Assembly: GCA_030523425.1 (NCBI GenBank)
Contig: JAUNIP010000001.1
Coordinates: 10,934-74,933 of the forward strand
Direction of reading: 5' to 3'
DNA length: 64,000 bases
DNA from: Coriobacteriia bacterium
GTDB taxonomy: Bacteria; Actinomycetota; Coriobacteriia; Coriobacteriales; Eggerthellaceae
Shown here: piece by piece, positions 8,722-17,550 of the stretch
How positions within the stretch are numbered: position 1 is the stretch's first letter
Layout of the letters: the number at the start of each line of letters is the position of its first letter
Notes under the pieces: model-generated
What the model was told of the DNA's origin: nothing
What the model saw: only the letters and a program-made list of their open reading frames with translations
Database searches by the model: none
Made by a program: the position numbers and the translations under genes

Positions 8722-8750
8722 CTAAAGAAAATAATACCTTATTTCTTTAG
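8722..8750 (-). promoter_or_regulatory. Inverted-repeat operator of the toxin-antitoxin pair
   Basis: Perfect 9-bp arms CTAAAGAAA / TTTCTTTAG separated by 11 bp, 16 bp upstream of the antitoxin ATG. A TATTAT -10-like hexamer on the minus strand lies between the arms, so binding of the antitoxin would cover the promoter. The -35 is weak. Confidence 0.65.
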
Positions 8751-8829
8751 ATAAGGGAATACATGTTGGCAGGCGCAGCACGGAATGCAAAGCGAGAAAA
8801 GCAACCCGTACTTGTGTTTCCCGACTTAC

Positions 8830-9786
8830 CTAGTTTGCTTCCAGCGTGGCGTACACTTCGTCTGCCACGGCGGCCATCAGCGGCTTTGCTGAAGCCTCTT
8901 CCAAGTAATTGGTCAGAATGACCAGCACGAAGGGCTTTTGGGCCATCACGATTCCGCCATCGTTTCTGACGTAGGTGGGCGAATTGAGCTCCCCCGTTTT
9001 GTGGGCGTACACGGCCTTGTCCTGCAAGGCGTCGCTGGCCCCGGTTTCAATCGTCTGATCGGCAAGATATCCGTACGCGACGCTGCTCAACTCTTCGCTG
9101 TAGAACTCTCCGTTGTGGATCTTGGTAAGGATCAGGGCCACATCGTTGGCGGTCGTGTAGTTTTCAACGCCCGTGTCCTCCAACATACGGCGATTGAGCT
9201 GCGTACCCGTAAGGCCCAGCTTGGCGGCCTCTTCGTTGATGTTGTCCATCCCCAGAATGTCAATCAGGTTGTTCGCCGCGTAGTTGTCGCTCACGGAAAT
9301 CATGATGCTGCACAGATACCCGTACGTGCCGCCGTATCCATCAGGGTACTCATCCAGGCTGAAATCGCCCGCGTTAACCCGGTCGAACAGCTCCGCCATG
9401 ATCAGCAATTTAATCATGCTGGCTGCAACCATTTGGTCAGAGCCCGCCACCGACGCGCTGCTTTCCCCCACAAGGTCGCGAACGGCAACGGACACGGTGC
9501 CGTCATATCCTTCGATAATCGACTGGATGGAACTGCTCAAGGAGGCATTGTACTTCGCGATGTTCGCGGGCGCCGGATCAGGCGCAGAAGAATTATCCGC
9601 CCGGTTGGTGGTTTCTTCGTTGCCTTCGGCAACGGGTGCATTCGATGCCGGCTGCACCTGCGGGGAAGCAGGCTGGTTAGGGGTTGTTTGCTGTTGGGCA
9701 GAAAACACCAGAATGCCCACAACGGCGCCCACCACAAAGCAGGCAATGCCTGCAATGATGCAATTCATCAGCCGCTGGTTTCTCAT
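8830..9786 (-). CDS. Membrane-anchored class A beta-lactamase-related serine hydrolase
   Basis: 318 residues from the ATG at 9786, chosen because AGAAGGGG precedes it and because the paralogous copy at 1423 starts at the same residue. N-terminal membrane helix (8-29), Pro/Ser/Asn linker (30-85), then the serine penicillin-recognising fold: SMIK (S123, K126), SDN (166-168) and KTG (263-265). No clear ExxLN omega-loop Glu of true class A beta-lactamases was found; the sequence is closer to the generic 'serine hydrolase' group of Actinobacteria and Firmicutes, whose substrates are mostly unknown (cell-wall peptides are likely). An internally deleted copy sits at 1184-1423. Confidence 0.88.
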   Translation of the reverse strand: MRNQRLMNCIIAGIACFVVGAVVGILVFSAQQQTTPNQPASPQVQPASNAPVAEGNEETTNRADNSSAPDPAPANIAKYNASLSSSIQSIIEGYDGTVSVAVRDLVGESSASVAGSDQMVAASMIKLLIMAELFDRVNAGDFSLDEYPDGYGGTYGYLCSIMISVSDNYAANNLIDILGMDNINEEAAKLGLTGTQLNRRMLEDTGVENYTTANDVALILTKIHNGEFYSEELSSVAYGYLADQTIETGASDALQDKAVYAHKTGELNSPTYVRNDGGIVMAQKPFVLVILTNYLEEASAKPLMAAVADEVYATLEAN

Positions 9787-9960
9787 GCGCCAGCACCCCT
9801 TCTTTTCATTTTGCGACCACAATCATGCCGTCTACCAAGCATACCCCTACAATGATACCAACCATAAACAGCCAACGCTATTGTCCGCCATAGATTCGGC
9901 AGCATGCGCAATGGTGGCGTTTGTTGACAGACGGGAAAGTTCCAAGACGAAGGCTTCGTC
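9787..9960 (-). pseudogene. Decayed C-terminal fragment of the VWA gene at 1420-3744
   Basis: Upstream of the serine hydrolase, the DNA aligns with the last ~150 bp of the VWA gene, which lies directly upstream of the deleted hydrolase copy. The transmembrane tail and its basic end are recognisable (GVCLVDGMIVVAK, then a stop where the intact gene has an Arg codon), and the neighbouring frame keeps TIAHAAESMADNSVG versus AMAYASGSTGDNGVG. A frameshift and a stop interrupt it. The duplicated unit was therefore VWA-end plus hydrolase. Confidence 0.65.
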
Positions 9961-10043
9961 GCGAAGGTGGGCGCCGCAAGGTCCACAGCGTACCGGCGCG
10001 TTGGCGAGTGATGAGCTAAGCGGCTCAGGACTGCATTCGTTTC

Positions 10044-10760
10044 TTACCCCACGCCCCATTTGCGCATGGTGGTGGCACGTTCGCGCCCTATGGTGGAAAA
10101 TGCGCCGTGGCCTGGCAATACTGCCACGTTGTCAGGCAGCTTTGAAAGCTTTGCCAGGGAATCGTACATGTCTGCCACCGATCCGCCTTTGAAGTCGGTG
10201 CGGCCGGTGGTGCCGCAAAACAGCGTGTCGCCGCTGAATAGCACCGGCGCGCCTGTGGCGGCGGCCTGCGAAGCGCCCGCACCCGCGCCTTCGCCCCCGG
10301 CTGGCGCCTCCCCAGCACGCGCGGCCGCCAGGTAGAAGCACCCGCTGCCCAGGCTATGCCCCGGCGTGTGCAGGAAGCGCCACTGCATGCCGCCTACCTG
10401 CACCACCGCGCCATCTTGCAGCTCCACGTCCACTTCGCAGGGCGCAGCCACGGGCACCGGCGAAGTACCTGCCTTGCGCGGATTCCGCACATAAGGCGCA
10501 TCTTGCACCGACGCGTACACCACAGCGCCCGTGGCTTCGCGCAATTCCGCCAGCGCGCCGGTGTGGTCCGAATGGTAGTGCGTCACGAAGATGGCATCCA
10601 ACTTGCGCCCATCTAGCGCCGCAAGCAGCGCGGGCGCTTGGCAACTGGGATCCACCAGCACCGTGCCTTCGCCGTCGCTGGCCACGTACACGTTGTTCTC
10701 CAAATACCCTAACACCAGGTATTCCACCGGAACGCACAGGCCCTCAATAGCATGCTTCAT
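10044..10760 (-). CDS. MBL-fold metallo-hydrolase (glyoxalase II-like)
   Basis: 238 residues with the metallo-beta-lactamase-fold signature THYHSDHTG (about 60-68), a later FLHTPGHSLGS and FSGDTLF, and a final PGHG. These provide a dinuclear metal site. Members of this group hydrolyse thioesters such as S-lactoylglutathione-like adducts, but the natural substrate here is unknown. The middle contains an Ala/Gly-rich insertion (about 145-165). It starts 2 bp after rel and is probably co-transcribed with rel and recJ. Confidence 0.88.
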   Translation of the reverse strand: MKHAIEGLCVPVEYLVLGYLENNVYVASDGEGTVLVDPSCQAPALLAALDGRKLDAIFVTHYHSDHTGALAELREATGAVVYASVQDAPYVRNPRKAGTSPVPVAAPCEVDVELQDGAVVQVGGMQWRFLHTPGHSLGSGCFYLAAARAGEAPAGGEGAGAGASQAAATGAPVLFSGDTLFCGTTGRTDFKGGSVADMYDSLAKLSKLPDNVAVLPGHGAFSTIGRERATTMRKWGVG

Positions 10761-10762
10761 GG

Positions 10763-13165
10763 TTATTTCGCCTTGTTCTTTTGGTTGCCGGGCACCGCGC
10801 GGCGCGCCTCGAATACGCCGTTGACCTCTTGCAACCGCTTCAAAATGGTATCAATGGTTTCTATGCGCGCAATTTCCAGCAAAAAGCGCATTTCAGCTAT
10901 GTTGTCCTTGTGCGTGACCGAACTGACGGACGCCACGTTCACATTCAGCTCCGAAAGCACAATCATCACGTCGCGCAGCAGGTTCATGCGGTCCATGCAG
11001 GCCAGATGAATCTCCACCTTGTAGTACGCATCCGCCGCGCGCTCCCGCTCCCACTCCACCTCTATGAACCGCTCGGGCGTCTTCATAAGGTCCACCGCGT
11101 TCGGGCAGTCCGCGCGGTGCACCGAAACGCCGCGCCCGCGGGTCACAAAGCCCAAAATCTTGTCCCCCGGCACGGGGTTGCAGCAGCGCGAAAGACGCAC
11201 CAGCACGTCGTTGATACCCTTCACCACAATGCCGTTGGAAGCGTGCGCTTCGTGCTTTTTGGGCCGCTTCACCGAAGTGATCATGGGTGCCATCTTGCCG
11301 GTGGAATGCTCCGATGTGCCCAGTGCCGGCTGCTGCGCGTCTTCGGTGCCGCGGTCGACCAGAATCTTCAGCAGGCGGTTGGCCACATGCTGGGCGCTTT
11401 CCTTGCCGTTGCCTATGTTGACTAACATGTCGTCAGCTTCGTTGTAGCCCAGCGATTCGGCCACCTGCTTGAGGGCGCGCGTGCTTTGCGCGTTGGAGAT
11501 GCCAATGTTGTGCTTGCGCATTTCCTGCGCCAGCTTGTCGCGGCCGTTTTGCAGGTCATCGGAACGGCTGACCTTGCTGAAGTACGCGCGAATCTTGCTG
11601 CGCGCGGAAGGCGTTTTCACTATGTTGATCCAGTTGCGCGAAGGCGTGGCGCTCTTCTGAGTAAGTACCTCCACGCGATCGCCCACCTGCAGCTGGTACG
11701 TCAGCGGCACAATGGATCCGTTCACCTTCGCCCCCACGCAGTGATTGCCCACTTCAGTGTGGATGGCATACGCGAAGTCCACCGGCGTAGACCCCGCCCG
11801 CAGGCTTTTCACTTCGCCTTTGGGAGTGAACACGAACACTTCCTGTTCTTCCAGGTCGAACTTCAGCGACTTCAAGAATTCGCGCGAATCCTGCGTTTCG
11901 TCTTGCCAGTCCACCACTTCGCGCAGCCACGCCAGCTGCTCTTCCAGCTTGGCGTTACCGCGGCCCTTGCCGCCTTCCTTGTAGCGCCAATGCGCCGCCA
12001 CGCCGTATTCGCTAGAGCGGTGCATTTCCTCGGTGCGAATCTGCACTTCCAGCGGGCGCGCCGCCGGACCTAATACGGTGGTGTGCAAACTTTGGTACAT
12101 GTTCAGCTTGGGCATGGCAATGTAGTCTTTGAAGCGCCCTGGCATGGGGTGCCACAGCGTGTGTACGGCGCCCAACGTGGAATAGCAGTCCTTCACGTCC
12201 TTCACAATCACACGGATGGCAATCAGGTCGTAAATCTCTGAAAAGCCCTTGCCGCGCTTCACCATTTTCTGGTAGATGGAATACAGGTGCTTGGGGCGGC
12301 CCATAATCTGGCCTTCTATGCCCACTTTGTCCAGTTCGGCGCGCAGCAGGTCCATTACTTGGTTCAGATACGCTTCGCGTTCGGCGCGGCTTTCGGTGAC
12401 CATGCGCGCCACCTGCTTGTACTTGTTGGGCTCCAGGTAGAAGAAGGACAAATCCTCCAGTTCCCACTTGATGGAGTTGATGCCCAAGCGGTGCGCGATG
12501 GGCGCATAAATTTCCAACGTTTCGCGGCTCTTGAAAATGCGGCGGTCTTCGCGCAGGGCCGAAAGGGTGCGCATATTGTGCAGGCGGTCAGCCAGCTTGA
12601 TGACTATCACGCGCACGTCTTTGCTCATGGCCACGAACATCTTGCGGATGGTGGCGGCCTGTTCGTCGTTTAAGCTTTCCACCTCCACCTGGGTGATTTT
12701 GGTCACACCTTCCACCAGGCTGGCCACTTGCTTGTTGAATTCGCACACCAGCTGTTCGTTGGTGGTGTCGGTGTCCTCCACGGTGTCGTGCAGCAGCGCG
12801 GCGGTTATAGTGTCGGCGTCCATGTGCAGGTCGGCCAAGATGATGGCCACTTCCACCGGGTGCGCCACAAAGGGTTCGCCGCTTTTGCGGCACTGCCCCG
12901 CATGCGCCGCATCGGCGAAGGCGAAGGCATGTTGCAGCTGGTCAAGCTCGGTTTCGTCCATGTATTCGGCCGCCATGCCGCGCAGCACTTCGAAGCGCTC
13001 CTGGGGCGTTTCGGTGGTGGCAACTTCGGTCAGACTGGCATCGGCGAACGAACGCTGGCGGGCATACGGGCGCCCCAACATCACATCCACCGAAGCCATG
13101 GGGTCAGCCGTGTTGGCCGCGCCTAGCATCACTTCATCTTCATGGATGGCCGCTGGATCACTCAT
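10763..13165 (-). CDS. rel: Bifunctional (p)ppGpp synthetase/hydrolase Rel
   Basis: 800 residues. After an N-terminal extension of roughly 75 residues come the HD hydrolase domain (H102, and HDTVED at 126-131), the synthetase domain (FSEIYDLIAIRVIV and the GRFKDYIAMPK substrate loop), a TGS domain (VFTPKGEVKSLRAGSTPVDFAY), a zinc-finger/helical segment with SRCCNPVPGD and a C-terminal ACT domain. Both catalytic halves look intact, so it should make and degrade the alarmone. Its start overlaps the end of recJ by 8 bp and it is followed 2 bp later by the MBL gene. Gram-positives usually carry one such long enzyme, named rel or relA. Confidence 0.96.
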   Translation of the reverse strand: MSDPAAIHEDEVMLGAANTADPMASVDVMLGRPYARQRSFADASLTEVATTETPQERFEVLRGMAAEYMDETELDQLQHAFAFADAAHAGQCRKSGEPFVAHPVEVAIILADLHMDADTITAALLHDTVEDTDTTNEQLVCEFNKQVASLVEGVTKITQVEVESLNDEQAATIRKMFVAMSKDVRVIVIKLADRLHNMRTLSALREDRRIFKSRETLEIYAPIAHRLGINSIKWELEDLSFFYLEPNKYKQVARMVTESRAEREAYLNQVMDLLRAELDKVGIEGQIMGRPKHLYSIYQKMVKRGKGFSEIYDLIAIRVIVKDVKDCYSTLGAVHTLWHPMPGRFKDYIAMPKLNMYQSLHTTVLGPAARPLEVQIRTEEMHRSSEYGVAAHWRYKEGGKGRGNAKLEEQLAWLREVVDWQDETQDSREFLKSLKFDLEEQEVFVFTPKGEVKSLRAGSTPVDFAYAIHTEVGNHCVGAKVNGSIVPLTYQLQVGDRVEVLTQKSATPSRNWINIVKTPSARSKIRAYFSKVSRSDDLQNGRDKLAQEMRKHNIGISNAQSTRALKQVAESLGYNEADDMLVNIGNGKESAQHVANRLLKILVDRGTEDAQQPALGTSEHSTGKMAPMITSVKRPKKHEAHASNGIVVKGINDVLVRLSRCCNPVPGDKILGFVTRGRGVSVHRADCPNAVDLMKTPERFIEVEWERERAADAYYKVEIHLACMDRMNLLRDVMIVLSELNVNVASVSSVTHKDNIAEMRFLLEIARIETIDTILKRLQEVNGVFEARRAVPGNQKNKAK

Positions 13166-16100
13166 GGCCGTCCCCTTCCTCTTTAGTAGCGGGGCGTTCG
13201 GGCACTATGGGATGACTCACCCGCACCGTTAATGCAGGTCCGTCGGCGCATAAAGCCCACTCTCGGAAATGCTCGAAAATTTCGCGTTCGCCTAAGCCTT
13301 CGCGATAGCGCACGCTGTCGGTAAGCTGGACGCGATCGGCGTTTTCGTTCACATGGATGGTGCGCGTGGTAACGCCTGCGGAAAACGTGGTGTGGGTTTC
13401 GATCAGCCCCAGTTCGCGGAACACCGAAACGCCGCACGCGGCCGCCGCAGGGGTTATGGGGAAGCGCCGGCTGCTGGCTTGTGTGGCCAAGTCGGCGTTG
13501 TTGATGGCGAACGCTTCGGCGGCGCTTTCCCGCTGCATCTGGCGCAGGTGCCTGTACACCTGGGCCAACGTATCGTGGTCGGGCGTTACTTCGCGCAGGA
13601 TGCCTTCGTTTAGGGCGGCGTCGTTGCGGCCGTACAGCAGGTGCACCACTGCCGGCGTGCCGTCGCGGCCCGCGCGGCCCGCCATCTGGTTGAACTCCAC
13701 TTCGTTGAACGGCAGGTGGTACAGCACCACATGGCGGATGTTGGGGATGTTCACCCCTTCGCCGAAGGCGCTGGTGGCCACCAACACGGTAAGGTCATTG
13801 GTGCGGAACAGCTGCTCCACGCGCTGGCGTTCGCTGCGGGAAAGGCCGGCGTTGTAAAAGCCGATAAGCGGCGCAATGTGGGGCACGCGACGGCGCAGGG
13901 AACGCGCCACCGCAACGGACTGTTCGCGGGAATTCACGTACACCACGGTCTTTTCGCCCGTGGCCACCAAATTGGCCAAGTAGTCGTCTTTGTTGCGCAG
14001 GTTGCGCTGGTCGTCAATGATCAGGTTTTCGCGGCTGGCCTGGTCAAACACGCATTTGTCAATGGGCAGGATGTCCAGAATCTCCTTCGCCACACCGTCG
14101 CCCGCCGTGGCCGTGAGCGCTAACACCGTGGGGTTGCCCAAGGCAGCGGCAATCTTTCCCAGCTGCGCATACGCAATGCGCGTGCCCAAGCGCGCCTGGT
14201 CTACGTGGTGCGCTTCGTCTACCACCATGAACCCGAAACGCGCCGCCGAAGCGAAGGTGTTCACGTGGTACGCCAGGAATTCCGGCGTGGTCAAAATGAT
14301 GTCGATGGCACCTTCGCGCAGCCCCTGGTACACCCGCGTGCGCTCTTCAGGCGTGGTTTCGCCCGTGAGCACCGCCGACGTCACGCCGAAGGGCTCCAGC
14401 GCTTCGGTCAGGTGATACGCCTGGTCAGCGATGAGCGCACGAAGCGGGTACACGAACAGGCTACACTGGTTGTACGCCAGCGCGCGCACGGCAGCATGCA
14501 CCTGGAATATCAGCGACTTGCCGCGGCCCGTGGCCATAACCGCCAACGTGGATTTTCCCTGGGACAGGTATTCCAGCGCCTGGGCCTGCGACTGGTGCAG
14601 CTGCCCTTCGCCTATCAGGGCCCGCACCACGGCGTTTTGCAGCGCCTGGGGGTTTTCGGCGGCGTGTTCTTGCCACTTCCGGCGGTTTTCTTCCATGGTC
14701 AGCTCGAAGGCCCGCACGGCACCTAGGCAAAGCTGCGTGTCTTCCACCACGGCTTCTTCGTCGGCGCTGTTGAACAGGCCGCTTACGAACAGCGTGTGTT
14801 CCGGGTTCAAGCAAGCCATCAGGCCCTGGCACATCTGCGCGGGCAGCAAGAACTTCAGCATGGCCTTCACGGTCTTGCGGCCGCGCCATTCGTCAATCTG
14901 CACTTGGAAGGCGGCGTTCACCACGCTGTCGGTGCTCATCAGCATGTCCATGTCTTTGCAGTGGAACATGATGCCCGCCGTGGTGGAGCGCCCGTCGGTC
15001 AGCGAACACGAAAGGTGGTTCTTGTCGGCACCCACCGCGCGGCAGTTCGTGAGCACCACGTTGCGCGCCAGGAAGGTGGGAATTTGGTTTTCTTGGCCGA
15101 AAGGGGCCAACAATTCCAGTTTGGCCGCGTTATCCAAGGTGAGTTCGCCCAGGTCAACCAAGGCGTCAATGTCGGTGCGGGGACAGAAGTCGTCCGCCGG
15201 CAGCGTGTCCATGTAGTCGCACAGGCGCTGCGTGAACGCGCCCAGGTTCGCCGTGGGCAGCGTTACGCCCACCGCGGCTTCGTGCCCGCCGAAGCGCGTG
15301 AGCAAGTCCGAGCAATGCTCCACGGCCTTGAACAGGTTCACCTGCCCCACCGTGCGCCCGCTGCCGCGCGCCTCTTCGCCTTCAATGGTAAACAGCAGCG
15401 AAGGCACACCGTATTGGTTCACCAGGCGGCTGGCCACAATGCCCTTCACGCCTTCGTGCCAGTCTTCGCCCCACACCACCAAGGCGCGCTGTCCGCAGTA
15501 CACCTTTGCGGCCTTTTCCTTGGCAATTTCGGACAGCTCGGCTTCTATGGAGCGGCGCTTGTTGTTCACCGATTCCAGTTCGGCCGCCAAGGCGGATGCC
15601 TGGTCGAAGTCGTCGGTCATCAGCAGGTCCAACGAAAGCTGCGCGTCCCCCATGCGGCCGGACGCGTTCAGGCGCGGTACCAGCGAAAAGCTAAGGTTCG
15701 CCGCGGTCACAGGCTTATCAGCCGCGCCGGATGTTCCCAGCAGCGCGGCTATGCAAGGCCGCGGGTTGTTGTTCATGCGCGCCGTGCCGTCCGAAACCAG
15801 CGCGCGATTTTCGCCACGCATGGGCATCAGGTCAGCCACGGTGCCCAACGTGGCGAAGTCGGTGTATTCGCGCCACAGGTAGGGCTTACCCAAGCGAGTG
15901 CCCAAAAGATGCACCAGCTTCAAGGCAACGCCCACGCCAGCCAACACGTCGCTGGGACAGGTGGGGTCCAGCTTGGCATCGGCCACCGGCACGCCTTCCG
16001 GCACCAGGTCAGACGGTTCGTGATGGTCGGTGACCACCACTTCGAAGCCACGGGCCACAATCTGCGCCACGGCGTGCTTGCAAGCGATGCCGCAGTCCAC

Positions 16101-16532
16101 CGTGACCACCAGTTGTATTTCGGGATCCATGCCCAAGGCGCGTTCGAAGGCTTCCAGCGATAGGCCGTACCCTTCGCTGAAACGGCGCGGGATGAACGGC
16201 GTCACACGCGCCGCACCCAGCTTGCGCAGCCCGCGCGTGAGCACCGTGGTGGCGCTGATGCCGTCCAGGTCGAAGTCGCCGTACACCAAGATGTGCTTGT
16301 GCTGCCTGATGGCACGCTCCACCACGTCCGCCACGTCCGAAAGCCCCGGGATAAGGCACGGGCTTAGCCAATCCTGGTCAAGCGAAGGCTGAAAGAAACG
16401 CAGAGCATCTCGGGGCGTTTCCACCCCGCGCGCCGCCAATGTGACCGCTATGAAGCGCGGCAAGCCCAGTTCAGCCTGCAAACAGGCAACAGCAGCGGGC
16501 TTGGCCGCTTTGATGTTGAATTGCACCGACAT
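13158..16532 (-). CDS. recJ: RecJ exonuclease fused to a RecQ-like superfamily 2 helicase
   Basis: 1124 residues from MSVQFN. The first ~600 residues are RecJ: YGDFDLDGIS (DxDxD near 86-90), VTVDCGI, VTDHHEP (DHH motif), LNASGRMGD and RFGGHEAAVG (DHHA1 part), plus an OB-like region. The second half is a DExH helicase: ATGRGKS Walker A, YPLRALIADQ, TTPEF, VVDEAHHVD, ALTATAG, then VLVATSAFGEGVNIPN and HLPFNEVEFNQMAGRAGRDG. It would couple 5'-3' single-strand degradation to unwinding in one chain. A longer start at 16655 is possible, but the extra 41 residues look unlike the family. No strong ribosome-binding site was seen at either start. It heads the recJ-rel-MBL operon. Confidence 0.9.
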   Translation of the reverse strand: MSVQFNIKAAKPAAVACLQAELGLPRFIAVTLAARGVETPRDALRFFQPSLDQDWLSPCLIPGLSDVADVVERAIRQHKHILVYGDFDLDGISATTVLTRGLRKLGAARVTPFIPRRFSEGYGLSLEAFERALGMDPEIQLVVTVDCGIACKHAVAQIVARGFEVVVTDHHEPSDLVPEGVPVADAKLDPTCPSDVLAGVGVALKLVHLLGTRLGKPYLWREYTDFATLGTVADLMPMRGENRALVSDGTARMNNNPRPCIAALLGTSGAADKPVTAANLSFSLVPRLNASGRMGDAQLSLDLLMTDDFDQASALAAELESVNNKRRSIEAELSEIAKEKAAKVYCGQRALVVWGEDWHEGVKGIVASRLVNQYGVPSLLFTIEGEEARGSGRTVGQVNLFKAVEHCSDLLTRFGGHEAAVGVTLPTANLGAFTQRLCDYMDTLPADDFCPRTDIDALVDLGELTLDNAAKLELLAPFGQENQIPTFLARNVVLTNCRAVGADKNHLSCSLTDGRSTTAGIMFHCKDMDMLMSTDSVVNAAFQVQIDEWRGRKTVKAMLKFLLPAQMCQGLMACLNPEHTLFVSGLFNSADEEAVVEDTQLCLGAVRAFELTMEENRRKWQEHAAENPQALQNAVVRALIGEGQLHQSQAQALEYLSQGKSTLAVMATGRGKSLIFQVHAAVRALAYNQCSLFVYPLRALIADQAYHLTEALEPFGVTSAVLTGETTPEERTRVYQGLREGAIDIILTTPEFLAYHVNTFASAARFGFMVVDEAHHVDQARLGTRIAYAQLGKIAAALGNPTVLALTATAGDGVAKEILDILPIDKCVFDQASRENLIIDDQRNLRNKDDYLANLVATGEKTVVYVNSREQSVAVARSLRRRVPHIAPLIGFYNAGLSRSERQRVEQLFRTNDLTVLVATSAFGEGVNIPNIRHVVLYHLPFNEVEFNQMAGRAGRDGTPAVVHLLYGRNDAALNEGILREVTPDHDTLAQVYRHLRQMQRESAAEAFAINNADLATQASSRRFPITPAAAACGVSVFRELGLIETHTTFSAGVTTRTIHVNENADRVQLTDSVRYREGLGEREIFEHFREWALCADGPALTVRVSHPIVPERPATKEEGDGHE

Positions 16533-16644
16533 CAGTTGGTCCCAACGAACACGTTTTGTTTTTCGCTTTGTATTGTCCCACAAATGGAAGATTTGTGTAC
16601 AAGCAATGTGCGCAAACGGACGGCGCGCGGGGGCGTGTCGCGGG

Positions 16645-16760
16645 GTCGTGCGCACAAGGCGGGATGGGAGCGCTACGTTGGGGGTTTAGGGCAGAGAAAA
16701 GAAGGGCGGACAGGCAGGGGCCGGGACCCTCGCCTTCGGCGACGCGGGCGGGGTCGGGCA
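16645..16760. repeat. Dispersed repeat, copy A
   Basis: Aligns with 20632-20745 in the same orientation at roughly three-quarters identity by eye. Shared blocks are CGTGCGCAC, GGTTTAGGGCAG, GAAAAGAA, ACCCTCGCC and CGGCGACGCG; the block CGCCTTCGGCG can form a small hairpin. No open frame is conserved between the copies. Confidence 0.65.
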
Positions 16761-16807
16761 GCTGGGGCAAAAAGCCAGGTGCGGTGGTGCAGGGAAGCAA
16801 CCTCGCA

Positions 16808-17214
16808 TTTACGCCAACATTCTATGGATGTGGGCGTAATTTTGGGCACCCTGCGGGACGCATTTACGCCAACATTTCGCTTAAATGCCGATTGCGGGCG
16901 TAAATCTTGCGCTCGGATTCTGCCGATTACGCCAATATTTCGCGAATATGGAAAATGTTGGCGTAAAAGCAGGATGCCCCTTGGCCTCATTTACGCCAAC
17001 GTTTTCGGTAGGAGCGATATTGTTGGCGTAAATGGGATTCCTTGCAGTCGCAGAATTACGCCCACATTAAGCGAAATCGCCAATTGTTGGCGTAATCGAC
17101 TTCCGACAAGCGAAAAATTTACGCCCACGTTTTTGGTAGAGGCAATATTGTTGGCGTAAATGGGATTCTGCACCGCCCTGAATTTACGCCCACATCCATA
17201 GAATGTTGGCGTAA
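16808..17214. repeat. Array of seven palindromic units (TTTACGCCAACA / TGTTGGCGTAAA)
   Basis: Seven inverted-repeat units at 16808-16839, 16863-16904, 16927-16967, 16990-17032, 17055-17096, 17118-17160 and 17183-17214. Each has ~10-12-bp arms of TTTACGCC(A/C)ACA and its complement around an 8-20-bp loop; units are separated by unrelated 20-23-bp spacers. Unit starts are mostly 63-65 bp apart. The first and last units have the short loop and are reverse complements of each other, so the array is itself roughly symmetrical. Loops of units 4 and 6 are close relatives. It is not a CRISPR: spacers are too short and repeats vary. Confidence 0.9.
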
Positions 17215-17550
17215 ACAATTTTGCAAGCAATGGTAAAGAAGCCTGCAGAACTTGCTTTTGCCTTACTTTTTCATCTATTTTGCTAGACAAGAAGAAATCT
17301 TGGCTATAGAATCCTGCTCACTGAATCTTGGCTTGTTTCGCACTTAGTCGTCATCTTTAACACACGCGGCAAACACACAAGCACAATACGCACATCGCAG
17401 CCTGTCACATAAGCAAGCAGCATATATACCAGCGTATTCGCAATCTCAAAAAATGCACGTCATTTGCACGACTTAGCTTATTGCACACATCGCATATCGG
17501 CCCATCACAGCAATAGTTTGAAGCAGTATCCTAGCAGGAAGGAAGTCATT

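Larger units (their letters stand above)
16533..17550. other. 1-kb gene-free region with repeats
   Basis: Between the divergent recJ and nuclease-like genes I see no credible gene. It holds one copy of a dispersed ~116-bp repeat (16645-16760), the seven-unit palindromic array (16808-17214) and an AT-richer stretch (17220-17540) that probably contains the promoter of the downstream gene. Confidence 0.6.

Noticed and set aside
8830-9786. True beta-lactamase resistance gene
   Set aside because: SxxK, SDN and KTG are present, but the omega-loop Glu motif is not evident and the anchor plus linker fit a cell-surface hydrolase.
9847-10059. Separate small gene upstream of the serine hydrolase
   Set aside because: Its last third matches the VWA tail, so it is better described as a decayed duplicate.
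14796-16163. 455-codon frame opposite recJ
   Set aside because: His/Arg/Gln-rich shadow of the recJ-helicase gene, typical of antisense frames in GC-rich DNA.
16808-17214. CRISPR array
   Set aside because: Repeats are palindromic, differ in length and loop sequence, spacers are only 20-23 bp, and no cas genes are near.
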